DNA of 14,884 nt from Xanthomonas translucens pv. translucens DSM 18974 (GTDB lineage Bacteria > Pseudomonadota > Gammaproteobacteria > Xanthomonadales > Xanthomonadaceae), in contig NZ_CAPJ01000428.1 in the NCBI RefSeq assembly GCF_000331775.1, positions 1-14,884 on the forward strand. Direction: 5' to 3'. The translations under genes were made by a program, and so were the position numbers. Every line of letters starts with the position of its first letter. Position 1 is the stretch's first letter. Shown here one piece after another: positions 1 through 7,853 of the stretch. Below the pieces are notes generated by a model that was not told where the DNA came from, made no database searches, and was given only the letters and a program-made list of their open reading frames with translations.

Positions 1-477
1 ACCCGCGCCAAGCTGGCGGTGCCGCTGGAGGCGGTGTACAGCGGCGACAGCGTGCGCATCACCATCAATGGCCGCCAGCTGGACGTTCGCGTGCCCAAGG
101 GCGTGCGCCCCGGGCAGGTGATCCGGCTGAGCGGGCAGGGCAACGGCGGCAGCAACCTGCTGCTGGAGATCGAATACGCCGCGCACCCGCAGTTCGAGGT
201 GGACGGGCTCAACATCCTGTACACCCTGCCGGTGACGCCGTGGCAGGCGGCGCTGGGCACCAGCATCAGCGTGCCGACCCTGGGCGGTGCGGTCGAACTG
301 AAGATCCCGCCGGAGTCCGATGCCGGGCGCAAGCTGCGCCTGCGCGGCCGCGGCCTGCCGGGCACGCCGGCGGGCGACCAGATCGTGGAACTGGAAGTGC
401 TGGCGCCGGCGCCGGAAACCGAGGCGCAGCGCAAAGCGTATCGGGGGTTGGCCAAGGCGTTCGGTGAGGCGGTTTGA
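1..477 (+). CDS. CbpA/DnaJ-like co-chaperone, C-terminal part (5' end outside window)
   Basis: This is the last 158 residues of a class-B J-domain protein, open from base 1 and ending in TGA at 475-477. The visible part is the peptide-binding C-terminal region. It contains the end of CTD I (VPLEAVYSGDSVRITING, then RVPKGVRPGQVIRLSGQG) and a complete CTD II (HPQFEVDGLNILYTLPVTPW, then GTSISVPTLGGAVELKIPP, then RLRGRGLPG). This spacing matches CbpA and DnaJ. No CxxCxGxG zinc-finger repeats are seen in this part, as expected for CbpA rather than DnaJ, but the place where they would lie is mostly upstream of the window. Family role: such proteins deliver unfolded clients to DnaK and stimulate its ATPase through the J domain, which is not visible here. 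The next gene is convergent, and a repeat-rich gap lies between them. Confidence 0.88.
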   Translation, partial: TRAKLAVPLEAVYSGDSVRITINGRQLDVRVPKGVRPGQVIRLSGQGNGGSNLLLEIEYAAHPQFEVDGLNILYTLPVTPWQAALGTSISVPTLGGAVELKIPPESDAGRKLRLRGRGLPGTPAGDQIVELEVLAPAPETEAQRKAYRGLAKAFGEAV

Positions 478-481
478 GGGC

Positions 482-512
482 CGGGACTCGGGACTGGGGA
501 CCCGGGACTCGA
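482..512. repeat. GGGACTC-type heptamer repeat, forward copy
   Basis: The stretch reads as degenerate GGGACTC/GGGACTG/GGGACCC units directly after the co-chaperone stop codon. The same 18-base string GGGACTCGGGACTGGGGA occurs again just after hflC (4380-4397), and the opposite-strand form (GAGTCCC units) lies at 721-754. These are low-complexity intergenic repeats of a kind common in Xanthomonadaceae. No function is assigned. Confidence 0.7.
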
Positions 513-548
513 AGGATGGTTGCGAGTGCACTGCATCCCTGGCTTTCT

Positions 549-611
549 GTAGGAGGGGCTTCAGCCCCGACGCCTTACCGGTAAAGCGTCGGTGCTGAAG
601 CCCCTCCTATA
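549..611. repeat. REP-like long inverted repeat (stem-loop)
   Basis: The left arm starts GTAGGAGGGGCTTCAGC at 549 and the right arm ends GCTGAAGCCCCTCCTATA at 611. The arms pair over about 29 bases with a few mismatches, and the inner part pairs GACGCCTTA with TAAAGCGTC. The arm sequence (TAGGAGxGGCTTCAGCC) is the same family as the hairpin at 4421-4486. It lies between convergent genes, so the RNA hairpin could help end transcripts from either side, but no U-tract follows it. Confidence 0.75.
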
Positions 612-720
612 GAAAAGCGGTCAGGCTCTGAGATTGCGAAAAGGCCGCTTCTTTCTTCCAGAGAATCGGCACTTTTTATCCAAATCGCTTGACAACGATT
701 TACCCCGGGACAGCCTCCCC

Positions 721-754
721 GAGTCCCGAGTCCCGAGTCCCGAGTCCCGAGTCC
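721..754. repeat. Tandem heptamer GAGTCCC, almost five copies
   Basis: Four perfect tandem GAGTCCC units plus a six-base partial unit end three bases before the stop codon of the PilH-like gene on the minus strand. The unit is the reverse complement of the GGGACTC motif at 482-512 and 4380-4402, so the gap 482-754 is bracketed by inverted copies of the same motif. Slippage could change the copy number. Confidence 0.8.
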
Positions 755-757
755 GCC

Positions 758-1141
758 TCACCCCTTCGGCCCATCCTCCCCACTGAACACCCGCTCGATC
801 ACCTCGGACAGCTCGTCCTCGGAAAACGGCTTGGTGATGTAGGCGCGCGCGCCCTGGCGCATGCCCCACATGCGGTCGGTGTCCTGGTCCTTGGTGGTGA
901 CCAGGATCACCGGGATGTTCTGCGTGCTGGGCTCGCGGCGCAGCGTGCGGGTGGCCTGGAAGCCGTTGAGGTTGGGCATCACCACGTCCATCAGCACCAG
1001 GTCCGGCAACGCCGCCTTGGCCGCCTCCACGCCGGCCGCACCGTCGGTGGCGGTGATCGTTTCGTGGCCCAGCTTCTCGACGATGCGCTGGATGCCGAGC
1101 AACTGCGACGGCGAGTCGTCGACGATCAGGATGCGTGCCAT
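758..1141 (-). CDS. pilH: PilH-like single-domain response regulator
   Basis: This is a 127-residue CheY-like receiver with no output domain. The start MARILIVDDS at 1141 was chosen because the receiver fold begins there and AAGGGGG lies just upstream; the frame stays open 22 codons further, but that part has no receiver sequence. Visible key residues are the acidic pair D8/D9, the phospho-acceptor D52 in LVLMDVVMPNLNG, the switch T82 in ILVTTKDQ and K104 in ITKPF. The segments GFQATR, VTTKDQDTD and WGMRQGAR are typical of PilH, the regulator that acts with PilG in the Pil-Chp system controlling type IV pilus retraction and twitching. No pilG, pilI, pilJ or chpA gene is adjacent, so the assignment rests on protein similarity from memory and another orphan CheY-like role is possible. 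Its upstream neighbour on the same strand is the oxidoreductase, 82 bases away. Confidence 0.82.
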   Translation of the reverse strand: MARILIVDDSPSQLLGIQRIVEKLGHETITATDGAAGVEAAKAALPDLVLMDVVMPNLNGFQATRTLRREPSTQNIPVILVTTKDQDTDRMWGMRQGARAYITKPFSEDELSEVIERVFSGEDGPKG

Positions 1142-1163
1142 GTGTTTCCCCCTTGGAAGCACG

Positions 1164-1193
1164 AGTGTAGTGGCAGCGGCGCACACCCGGAAA
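1164..1193 (-). promoter_or_regulatory. Candidate sigma-70 promoter for the pilH-like gene
   Basis: On the minus strand TACACT (1169-1164) resembles a -10 box. About 17-18 bases further upstream lies TTTCCG/TTCCGG, a poor -35 match. It sits between the oxidoreductase stop codon and the pilH-like start, so that gene need not depend on read-through. The support is by eye only. Confidence 0.28.
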
Positions 1194-1223
1194 GCGGTGC
1201 GCGTCACGAATCCCCGGGGGCGT

Positions 1224-2228
1224 CTACGCCGCCGGATCCAGCCGCACCACGGTGCGTCCGAACGACTGCCCGGCGAGCATCGTCGCGAACACCTCGGGCA
1301 GGCCGGACAGCTCCACCTCGCGGGTGCAGATCGCGTCCAGGTGGCGCGGTTTCCAGTCGCTGCCCAGGTGCTGCCAGATCAGGTCGCGCAGGTCGCGGGC
1401 GGTGCCGGCCGAGCCGATCCCCAGCAGCGACACGCCGCGCAGGATGAACGGCATCACCGTCATGTCCAGCTCCGGGGTCGCCGCCAGCCCGGCGCTGGCG
1501 ACGTTACCGTACGGCGCCGTCTGCGCCAGCAGACTGGTCAGCATCGCGCCGCCGACGTTGTCCAGGCCGCCGCCGAAGCGCACCGACTCCAGCGGGCGCC
1601 TGGTCTGCAGCGCGTCGCGGCCCAGCACATGACTGGCGCCCAGCGCCTTCAGGTGCTCGGCGCGGTCGGCCTTGCCGCTGACCGCATGCACCTCGAAGCC
1701 GGCGAGGCTGAAGATGTCGATCGCCAGCGAGCCGACCCCGCCGGTGGCGCCGGTCACGCACAGCGGGCCGTGTTCCGGGGTCTGCCGGTTGTCGAGCAGG
1801 CGCAGCAGCGCCAGCGCCGCGGTGAAGCCGGCGGTGCCCAGCACCATGCTCTCGCGCAGGCTCAGCCCGGCCGGCAGCGGCACCACCCACTTGGCTTCCA
1901 GTCGCGCGTACTGGCTGTAGCCGCCGTCGCGGGTCTCGCTGAGGCCGCAGCCGGTGACCAGCACCGCATCGCCCTCCTTGAATCCCGGATCGCTGGAGGC
2001 GACCACGTGTCCGGCCACGTCGATGCCGCCCACCAGCGGGAAACGGCGCAGGATCTTGCCCTGGCCGGTGCCGGCCAGCGCGTCCTTGAAGTTCACCGAC
2101 GACCAGGCGCCGCGGATCACCACTTCGCCCGGGCTGAGCTGATCCAGTCCCACCGGCTCGACGGCGGCGCGGTAGCCGGCATCGTCCTGATGGATGCGGA
2201 AAGCAGGGAAGCGGGCGGGGAGCGGCAT
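1224..2228 (-). CDS. acuI: AcuI/YhdH-family NADPH-dependent quinone/acryloyl-CoA oxidoreductase
   Basis: The 334-residue protein is a zinc-free medium-chain dehydrogenase/reductase of the YhdH/AcuI subfamily (E. coli YhdH, 324 residues). The family reduces acryloyl-CoA or quinone-like enones with NADPH in the cytoplasm. Diagnostic stretches are WSSVNFKDALAGTGQGKI (about 42-59), FPLVGGIDVAGHV (63-75), GTAGFTAA (131-138), the nucleotide-binding loop VTGATGGVGS (158-167), VSGKADRAEHLKALGASHVL, TVMPFILRGVSLLGI and the C-terminal GRTVVRL. The start at 2228 (MPLPARFPAF) was chosen because family members begin close to it and AAGGTG precedes it by 7 bases; the frame is open further upstream, into the hflK leader. 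It is divergent from hflK, with 142 bases between the start codons. Subfamily assignment is strong; the physiological substrate is inferred. Confidence 0.9.
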   Translation of the reverse strand: MPLPARFPAFRIHQDDAGYRAAVEPVGLDQLSPGEVVIRGAWSSVNFKDALAGTGQGKILRRFPLVGGIDVAGHVVASSDPGFKEGDAVLVTGCGLSETRDGGYSQYARLEAKWVVPLPAGLSLRESMVLGTAGFTAALALLRLLDNRQTPEHGPLCVTGATGGVGSLAIDIFSLAGFEVHAVSGKADRAEHLKALGASHVLGRDALQTRRPLESVRFGGGLDNVGGAMLTSLLAQTAPYGNVASAGLAATPELDMTVMPFILRGVSLLGIGSAGTARDLRDLIWQHLGSDWKPRHLDAICTREVELSGLPEVFATMLAGQSFGRTVVRLDPAA

Positions 2229-2271
2229 CGCGAACACCTTGGTCGGCACGAAGGAATGCACCAAGATACCC

Positions 2272-2306
2272 TTTCGAAACGTCGGATCTGCCCCATCTTG
2301 TAGAAT
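2272..2306 (+). promoter_or_regulatory. Candidate promoter for the hflK operon
   Basis: TAGAAT at 2301-2306 is a good -10 match, 65 bases before the hflK start, in the 142-base gap between divergent start codons. No convincing -35 box lies at the right distance; TTTCGA (2272-2277) is too far away at 23 bases. If real, the -10 element would be helped by an activator or another sigma factor. Confidence 0.3.
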
Positions 2307-2370
2307 CGGCGACTCACTTACGGTGACCGGCGCGCACCGACGCGCCGCCACCTACCTTCTTGGAGCATGC

Positions 2371-3516
2371 ATGGCCTGGAATACACCCGGCGGCAAGGGC
2401 GGAGATGGCTCGGACAATCACGGGCGCAATCCCTGGAAGCCTCGTGGCGGCAATGGCGGCGGCAAGTGGGGCGGGCTGCCGGGTCCGTTGAAGGACCTGT
2501 TCGGCGGCGACGGCGCCAACATCGGCCGCTGGGTGCTGGCGGCGGTGGTGCTGTTGTTGCTGTTCAGCAGCTTCCAGCTGATCGGCGAGCAGCAGCGCGG
2601 CGTGGTGCTGCGCTTCGGCCAGTTCTCGCGGATCCTGCAGCCGGGGCCGAACTTCAAGCTGCCGTGGCCGATCGAATCGGTGCGCAAGGTCAACGCCACG
2701 GAGATCAAGACCTTCAGCAACCAGGTGCCGGTGCTGACCCGCGACGAGAATATCGTCAGCGTCTCGCTCAACGTGCAGTACCGCATCGACGACCCGCGCA
2801 TGTATGTGTTCGGCTCGCGCAACGCCGACCAGGTGCTGGAGCAGGCCGCGCAGAGCGCGGTGCGCGAACAGGTCGGCCGCGCCGACCTCAACGTGGTGTT
2901 GAACAACCGCGGGCCGATGGCCACCGCCGCGCGCGACCGCCTGCAGGCCGCGCTCAGCGCCTACCGCACCGGCCTGATCGTGACCGGGCTGACCCTGCCC
3001 GACGCGCGCCCGCCGGAAGAAGTGAAGCCGGCCTTCGACGAGGTCAACGGCGCGCAGCAGGTCAAGGAGCGGCTGATCAACGAGGCCCAGGCCTACGCCG
3101 CCAAGATGGTGCCGGAAGCCCGCGGCCAGGCCGCGCGCACCCGCACCGTCGCCGAGGGCTACAAGGAAGCGTCGATCGCCCGCGCGCAGGGCGATGCCGA
3201 GCGCTTCACCCTGTTGCAGCAGCAGTACCAGAACGCGCCGGAGGTCACCCGCAAGCGGCTGTGGCTGGAGACGGTGCAGAAGGTGCTGTCGGAGAACCGC
3301 AAGGTCATCGGCGGCGACGGCCGCCAGCTGATCTACGTGCCGATGCCGGCCGATGCGAGCAAGGGTGCCGGCGCTGCCGCGCCCGCGTCCGGCGGCGGCA
3401 TGCCGACGCTGTCGCAGGAGGTCCTGATGCCGTCGCTGTCCAGCAGCCCGGCCGAGAGTATCCGCAGTCCGGAGCGCACGCCGCGCCCGAACGGCCGTGA
3501 GGAGGTACAGCCATGA
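2371..3516 (+). CDS. hflK: HflK, SPFH-domain subunit of the FtsH-modulating HflKC complex
   Basis: This 381-residue membrane protein has a Gly/Asn/Trp/Lys-rich cytoplasmic N-tail (about 1-50), one transmembrane helix (WVLAAVVLLLLFSSFQL, 54-70), then a periplasmic SPFH/band-7 domain (GEQQRGVVLRFGQF, then LQPGPNFKLPWPIE) and a helical stretch rich in Ala, Glu and Arg (about 230-320). A Pro/Ser-rich tail ends it. E. coli HflK is 419 residues with the same layout. With HflC it forms the cage around FtsH that modulates degradation of membrane proteins. The start ATG at 2371 follows TGGAG (2361-2365) by five bases; an ATG at 2367 is out of frame. The gene overlaps hflC by four bases (ATGA), so translation is coupled. 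Confidence 0.95.
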   Translation: MAWNTPGGKGGDGSDNHGRNPWKPRGGNGGGKWGGLPGPLKDLFGGDGANIGRWVLAAVVLLLLFSSFQLIGEQQRGVVLRFGQFSRILQPGPNFKLPWPIESVRKVNATEIKTFSNQVPVLTRDENIVSVSLNVQYRIDDPRMYVFGSRNADQVLEQAAQSAVREQVGRADLNVVLNNRGPMATAARDRLQAALSAYRTGLIVTGLTLPDARPPEEVKPAFDEVNGAQQVKERLINEAQAYAAKMVPEARGQAARTRTVAEGYKEASIARAQGDAERFTLLQQQYQNAPEVTRKRLWLETVQKVLSENRKVIGGDGRQLIYVPMPADASKGAGAAAPASGGGMPTLSQEVLMPSLSSSPAESIRSPERTPRPNGREEVQP

Positions 3517-4373
3517 GAATTTCCCTGTGGGCGGGCGTCGCGGTCGCGGCGCTGATCGTGCTGTTCAGCTCGGTGTTCGTGGTGCGCGAAGACCAGACCG
3601 CGATGGTGTTGAACCTGGGCCGCGTGGCCCGCGCCGACCTCAAGCCTGGCCTGCATTTCAAGTTGCCGTATGAGACCTCGCGCGTGTTCGATCGCCGCTT
3701 CCAGGTGCTGGACACGCCGCCGGCGCGCTACTTCACCGCCGAGCAGAAGGACGTCAGCGTCGACTTCTTCGCCATCGGCTACATTTCCGACGTGCGCGCC
3801 TTCTACCGCGCCACCGGCGGCGACGAGAAGGTGGCCAACGCGCGCCTGGCGCCGATCATCATCGATTCGCTGCGCAACCAGATCAACGCGCGCACCTTGC
3901 AGCAGTTGGTGTCCGGCGACCGCAGCGAACTGATCGCGCAGCAGCTGAGCGCGATCAATGCCGCCGGCAAGACCCTGGGCATGCAGATCACCGACCTGCG
4001 CATCAAGCAGATCGACCTGCCGACCGACAGCCAGGTGATCACCGACGTGTACGAGCGCATGCGCGCGCAGCGCAAGCAGGAAGCCAGCAAGCTGCGCGCC
4101 GAGGGCGAGGAACAGGCCCTGACCATCCGGGCCCAGGCCGACCGCGAGAGCACCGTGCTGGTCGCCGAGGCCGAGCGCGACGCGCAGAAACTGCGCGGCG
4201 AAGGCGATGCGCAGGCCGCCAGCATCTACGGCAAGGCCGGCTCCGCCGACCCGTCGTTCTACGCGTTCTACCGCAGCCTGGAGGCCTATCGCGGCGCGAT
4301 GGCCGACGGCAACGCGGTGATCGTGCTGGACAAGAACGATCCGTTTTTGCAGTACCTCAAGAGCGAGCGCTGA
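3513..4373 (+). CDS. hflC: HflC, partner subunit of the HflKC complex
   Basis: The 286-residue protein begins with a short N-tail and a transmembrane helix (about 6-23, VAVAALIVLFSSVFVV). An SPFH domain follows (REDQTAMVLNLGRV, then LKPGLHFKLPYE). Next is an Ala/Glu/Arg-rich helical region of alternating charges (about 185-235, containing KQEASKLRAEGEEQA and AEAERDAQKLRGEGDAQA), and the C-terminus is FYRSLEAYRGAM, then VLDKNDPFLQYLK. This is the HflC signature layout. Together with HflK it holds FtsH in the inner membrane and restrains its proteolysis. It is shorter than E. coli HflC (334 residues), the difference being mainly in the middle of the protein. A strong ribosome-binding site, GAGGAGGT, lies inside the end of hflK. 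Confidence 0.95.
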   Translation: MRISLWAGVAVAALIVLFSSVFVVREDQTAMVLNLGRVARADLKPGLHFKLPYETSRVFDRRFQVLDTPPARYFTAEQKDVSVDFFAIGYISDVRAFYRATGGDEKVANARLAPIIIDSLRNQINARTLQQLVSGDRSELIAQQLSAINAAGKTLGMQITDLRIKQIDLPTDSQVITDVYERMRAQRKQEASKLRAEGEEQALTIRAQADRESTVLVAEAERDAQKLRGEGDAQAASIYGKAGSADPSFYAFYRSLEAYRGAMADGNAVIVLDKNDPFLQYLKSER

Positions 4374-4379
4374 GGGGGG

Positions 4380-4402
4380 CGGGACTCGGGACTGGGGACT
4401 CG
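4380..4402. repeat. GGGACTC-type heptamer repeat, second forward copy
   Basis: GGGACTCGGGACTGGGGA followed by CTCG lies six bases after the hflC stop codon. It is a near copy of 482-512 in the same orientation. Both copies directly follow the 3' end of a rightward gene and precede a REP-like hairpin, so the two elements seem to travel as a pair. Confidence 0.7.
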
Positions 4403-4420
4403 TAAGAGCGAGCTCCCCAC

Positions 4421-4486
4421 TGTAGGAGCGGCTTCAGCCGCGACAGGAACTTGCCGAAGGTGCCTGCGGCTGAAGCCGCTTCTGCA
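4421..4486. repeat. REP-like inverted repeat (GGAGCGGCTTCAGCCG family)
   Basis: The left arm TGTAGGAGCGGCTTCAGCCG (4421-4440) pairs with the right arm 4467-4486 (reverse complement TGCAGAAGCGGCTTCAGCCG) with two mismatches across 20 bases. The 26-base loop holds CGACAGGAACTTGCC. This is the widespread Xanthomonadaceae intergenic palindrome. It falls between hflC and the DUF2065 gene and may act as an mRNA stabiliser or attenuator. No U-tract follows, so a classical terminator is unlikely. Confidence 0.8.
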
Positions 4487-4549
4487 GATGATCCAAGGCC
4501 GCTCCAGGCTGACGCGGCTCAACCCATCCCCCCCTTGCCCGAGACCCCC

Positions 4550-4735
4550 ATGCACGATCTGATCGCCGCGCTGTGTCTGATGATCGTCTTCGAAGGGCTG
4601 GTGCTGCTGGTTGCGCCGGAGGCCTGGAAGCGGCTGGCGCAGCAGATGCTGGCCATGCCGGCCGCGCAACTGCGTGCGGCCGGTGGCGTGGCCCTGGCGG
4701 TGGGGCTGGCGGCGCTGTGGTGGGTCCGCGCCTGA
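4550..4735 (+). CDS. DUF2065 small membrane protein (YjeT-like)
   Basis: The 61-residue product starts MHDLIAALCLMIVFEGLVLL. It consists of two hydrophobic helices (about 3-22 and 42-58) joined by a short basic linker (PEAWKRLAQQML, then PAAQLRAAGG). This is the DUF2065/YjeT layout, in which a first-helix Glu, here in FEGL, is characteristic. In E. coli yjeT also sits between hflC and purA, and the position here is the same, which supports the call. The family function is unknown; a role near HflKC-FtsH is a guess from position alone. There is no clear ribosome-binding site, because the 5' flank is C-rich (CCCATCCCCCCCTTGCCCGAGACCCCC), so expression may be low. Confidence 0.85.
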   Translation: MHDLIAALCLMIVFEGLVLLVAPEAWKRLAQQMLAMPAAQLRAAGGVALAVGLAALWWVRA

Positions 4736-4739
4736 GCGG

Positions 4740-4787
4740 CGGCCGCTGCGGCATCCACGCCGGTCGCGCCACTGAACGCAGCGGCCG
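4740..4787. repeat. 11-bp perfect inverted repeat downstream of the DUF2065 gene
   Basis: CGGCCGCTGCG (4740-4750) and CGCAGCGGCCG (4777-4787) are exact reverse complements with a 26-base loop, starting four bases after the DUF2065 stop codon. It may form a stem at the 3' end of the hflKC transcript. It has no U-tract, so it may be a processing or pausing hairpin rather than an intrinsic terminator. Confidence 0.5.
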
Positions 4788-4793
4788 AGGGGG

Positions 4794-4822
4794 TGGTGAG
4801 CGTCACCCAAAACCCGGATAAT
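4794..4822 (+). promoter_or_regulatory. Candidate purA promoter with overlapping dyad GGTGA-GCG-TCACC
   Basis: GATAAT at 4817-4822 is a good -10 box. TGGTGA at 4794-4799, 17 bases upstream, matches three of six bases of a -35 box. The dyad GGTGA/TCACC (4795-4807, three-base centre) overlaps that -35 position and would be a natural operator site. This would leave a leader of about 175 bases before the purA start. Confidence 0.35.
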
Positions 4823-4826
4823 GCAC

Positions 4827-4873
4827 AAAAGCCGGCCGGGCCCGCTCCACACGAGCGCCTCGATCGGCTTTTT
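4827..4873 (+). promoter_or_regulatory. Hairpin in the purA leader (AAAAGCCG/CGGCTTTT)
   Basis: AAAAGCCG (4827-4834) pairs with CGGCTTTT (4865-4872) and is followed by another T. The enclosed bases are GC-rich and partly self-complementary. It lies just downstream of the candidate -10 box and 132 bases ahead of purA. It could be an attenuator-like terminator in the purA leader, or the end of the hflKC-DUF2065 transcript. The outer stem is short, so the support is modest. Confidence 0.35.
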
Positions 4874-4881
4874 CCGTGTAG

Positions 4882-6297
<1,416 letters not shown>

Positions 6298-6316
6298 GTT
6301 GAGCGCAGGTCGTAAG

Positions 6317-6343
6317 AAAAAGCCCCGCACTGCGGGGCTTTTT
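6317..6343 (+). terminator. Rho-independent terminator of purA
   Basis: AAAAAGCCCCGCA (6317-6329) pairs perfectly with TGCGGGGCTTTTT (6331-6343) around one central base. The GC-rich stem is followed by a five-T tract, and it starts 20 bases after the purA stop codon. The A-run on the 5' side makes it potentially bidirectional. Confidence 0.95.
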
Positions 6344-6368
6344 CGTTGAGTCGCGAAGCTTCACTCGC

Positions 6369-6461
6369 TTTGCAGGCGGATCAGGGTTGGCGATGGCGGA
6401 GCGATACGACGAGGACGGGATCCCGTTCCTTCGCTCCCAGAACATTCGCGCTTTTGAGCTT
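6369..6461 (+). pseudogene. HsdS-like fragment (Type I restriction specificity subunit remnant)
   Basis: The frame that includes 6393 reads AERYDEDGIPFLRSQNIRAF. This pattern, Y-x-x-x-G-I/V-P-F/Y-L/I-R-S/T-x-N-I/V, is the start of the target-recognition fold in Type I HsdS subunits. The intact HsdS in this window has the comparable [18 protein letters not shown] at residues 264-281. Only about 30 codons are recognisable; the frame then runs into sequence that makes no HsdS sense, where the toxin-like fragment begins in another frame. No complete specificity domain or conserved helix remains, so it is a dead fragment. It lies about 25 bases after the purA terminator. The motif match is from memory. 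Confidence 0.5.
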
Positions 6462-6462
6462 T

Positions 6463-6672
6463 CAGAGAGCCGAGCAGATCGTCAGCGCGTTCGACGTGCT
6501 GGCAGGCAATCCGTTGATCGGCCGACCGGTCCATGGAGACAGCCGCGAACTGGTGATGGGCCGCGGTTCGCGCGGTGACGTGGCGTTGTATCGCTATGTG
6601 GATGTGACCGATACGGTGATCGTGCTGGCGATTCGCGCACAGCGAGCGGCGGGCTATGCACGCGATGCATGA
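6463..6672 (+). pseudogene. ParE/RelE-family toxin, N-terminally truncated
   Basis: About 69 codons read QRAEQIVSAFDVLAGNPLIG, then RELVMGRGSRGDVALYRYVD and VIVLAIRAQRAAGY, ending in TGA at 6670-6672. This is the C-terminal two thirds of a ParE/RelE toxin, the family that poisons gyrase or cleaves ribosome-bound mRNA. The N-terminal strand and first helix (roughly 30 residues in intact members such as the one at 11028) are replaced by the HsdS-like fragment, and no antitoxin gene precedes it. The frame is open back to 6346, but that part is not toxin-like. It is most likely an inactive relic of a toxin-antitoxin pair. A functional short toxin is improbable but not excluded. Confidence 0.65.
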
Positions 6673-6717
6673 AACCGAGGCGCGGACACCCGCGCCAACC
6701 AACAAGGAAGACCGCTG

Positions 6718-7718
6718 ATGCTCACAGCACTGTTCGGCAAACTGCTCACGCGCAAGCCCAGCCCGGATACGTTCGCCAAGCTGTTCGAGGATGCGTTGCG
6801 CGCGCAGGGCTGTCGGGACGAATGCTCGAGGAAATGCGCCTGGAGCACGTGCGCGAGCATGGCTGGGATGCGCCCTTCGCGGTCGTCTGGCGCCAGGTCG
6901 CCGAGGATTGCGTCGAGTTGCTGGCGATCGACCGCCCCGATTCGACCTCGACCCTGACCCAGGGGCCGAAAGAAGCGTGGGGCATCACCTTCGAGCAAGC
7001 CCTGGCCATCGCCCACGACAACCTGCGCGACGCCACGCCGGAGCGCTTCGTCGAGGTTGCCGCAGGTATCTTCAAGGGCGCATGGCAGGATGCCTACGAC
7101 ACCAGCCGCGTGCTGCTGCCCGACGTGCTGCAGCGCGTCCCGGTGAAAGGGCGGCCGGTGTTCAAGCTGCCCACGCGCGATTGCCTGCTGGTGGTGGGCG
7201 ACCGCGACGAAACCGCGATGGCCGGTATGCTGGAACTGAGCCTGGAAGCGGCCGCGCACGGCCGCTGCATCTCCTCGCTGGTGTTCGCCTACGACGCGCG
7301 CCGGATCGTCCCGTTCGCGCTGCCGCAGCCGGAACACCGGCGCCGGCAGGCCGATCTGCGGCGGGTGATGGAGGCCTCCACCTATTCCGTGCAAAAGGAA
7401 TTCCTGGAAAAGATCCACGCCGCGAACCAGGACGACATTTTCGTCGCCTCCTACCACGTGTTCGAGGAAAACGACGGCAGTGGTCGGCAGTTTTCGGTGG
7501 TCACCTGGACCCGCGGCGTGGACACCTCGCTGCCCAGGGTCGAGCGCATCGCCTTCGTCACGCCAAAGCAGGACGGCGATGCGGACGTGGTGTTCGTCCA
7601 GTGGGACACGGCCGTGGCCGTGGTTGCCGATTTGATGGAGCAGGAACCCGACTTCTATCCGCCGCGCTTTCGCGCGCGCGACTTTCCCAGCGAGGCGCAA
7701 CTCCGGCAACTGGCATGA
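6718..7718 (+). pseudogene. DUF1444-like protein, frameshifted near codon 31
   Basis: ATG at 6718, ten bases after AAGGA, opens MLTALFGKLLTRKPSPDTFA and reads to ALRAQGC at about 6813, where its frame loses coding character. Coding resumes in the next frame as LSGRMLEEMRLEHVREHG and continues to TGA at 7716-7718. One extra base near 6810 would give ALRAQGLSGRMLEE and a 333-residue product. In the restored protein, YDTSRVLLPDVL (from about 127), FKLPTRDCLLVVGDRDE (from about 149) and ISSLVFAYD (185-193) resemble the DUF1444 family (Bacillus YtpQ), whose function is unknown; a C-terminal part of about 110 residues has no recognised match. If translated as is, it would start at 6819 (MLEEMRLE), without a good ribosome-binding site. 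A sequencing error cannot be ruled out. Confidence 0.6.
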
Positions 7719-7853
7719 CCTGGCCGCTGCCATCGGCTCGGCAGGGCGGGGGCCTGTCGGCCCGACCTGATCGTCCGCTGTCCGCGTTCCAGGCGGCCGC
7801 GCCGAATGCGCCACGCCGTCTGTATCCTGCGCCGTCCCCTTCGAAAAGCCCTC

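Noticed and set aside
689..717. TTGACA at 689-694 as a -35 box for a rightward gene.
   Set aside because: No -10 box follows at 16-18 bases and no plus-strand gene lies downstream; the minus-strand pilH-like gene ends here.
721..754. Possible CRISPR array.
   Set aside because: The repeat is a seven-base tandem without spacers, so it is a simple tandem repeat.
861..2303. Long plus-strand open frame (about 480 codons) opposite the response regulator and oxidoreductase.
   Set aside because: The product is low-complexity (Gln/Arg/Ala/His-rich) with no domain, while the minus-strand proteins are recognisable families.
4421..4486. Rho-independent terminator after hflC.
   Set aside because: The stem is good but no T-run follows, the loop is 26 bases, and the same hairpin family recurs between convergent genes as a dispersed intergenic repeat.
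7806..7853. Upstream ATG for the aminopeptidase, adding 16 residues.
   Set aside because: The added residues (MRHAVCILRRPLRKAL) would displace a good signal peptide starting at 7854, and the upstream ATG has no ribosome-binding site.
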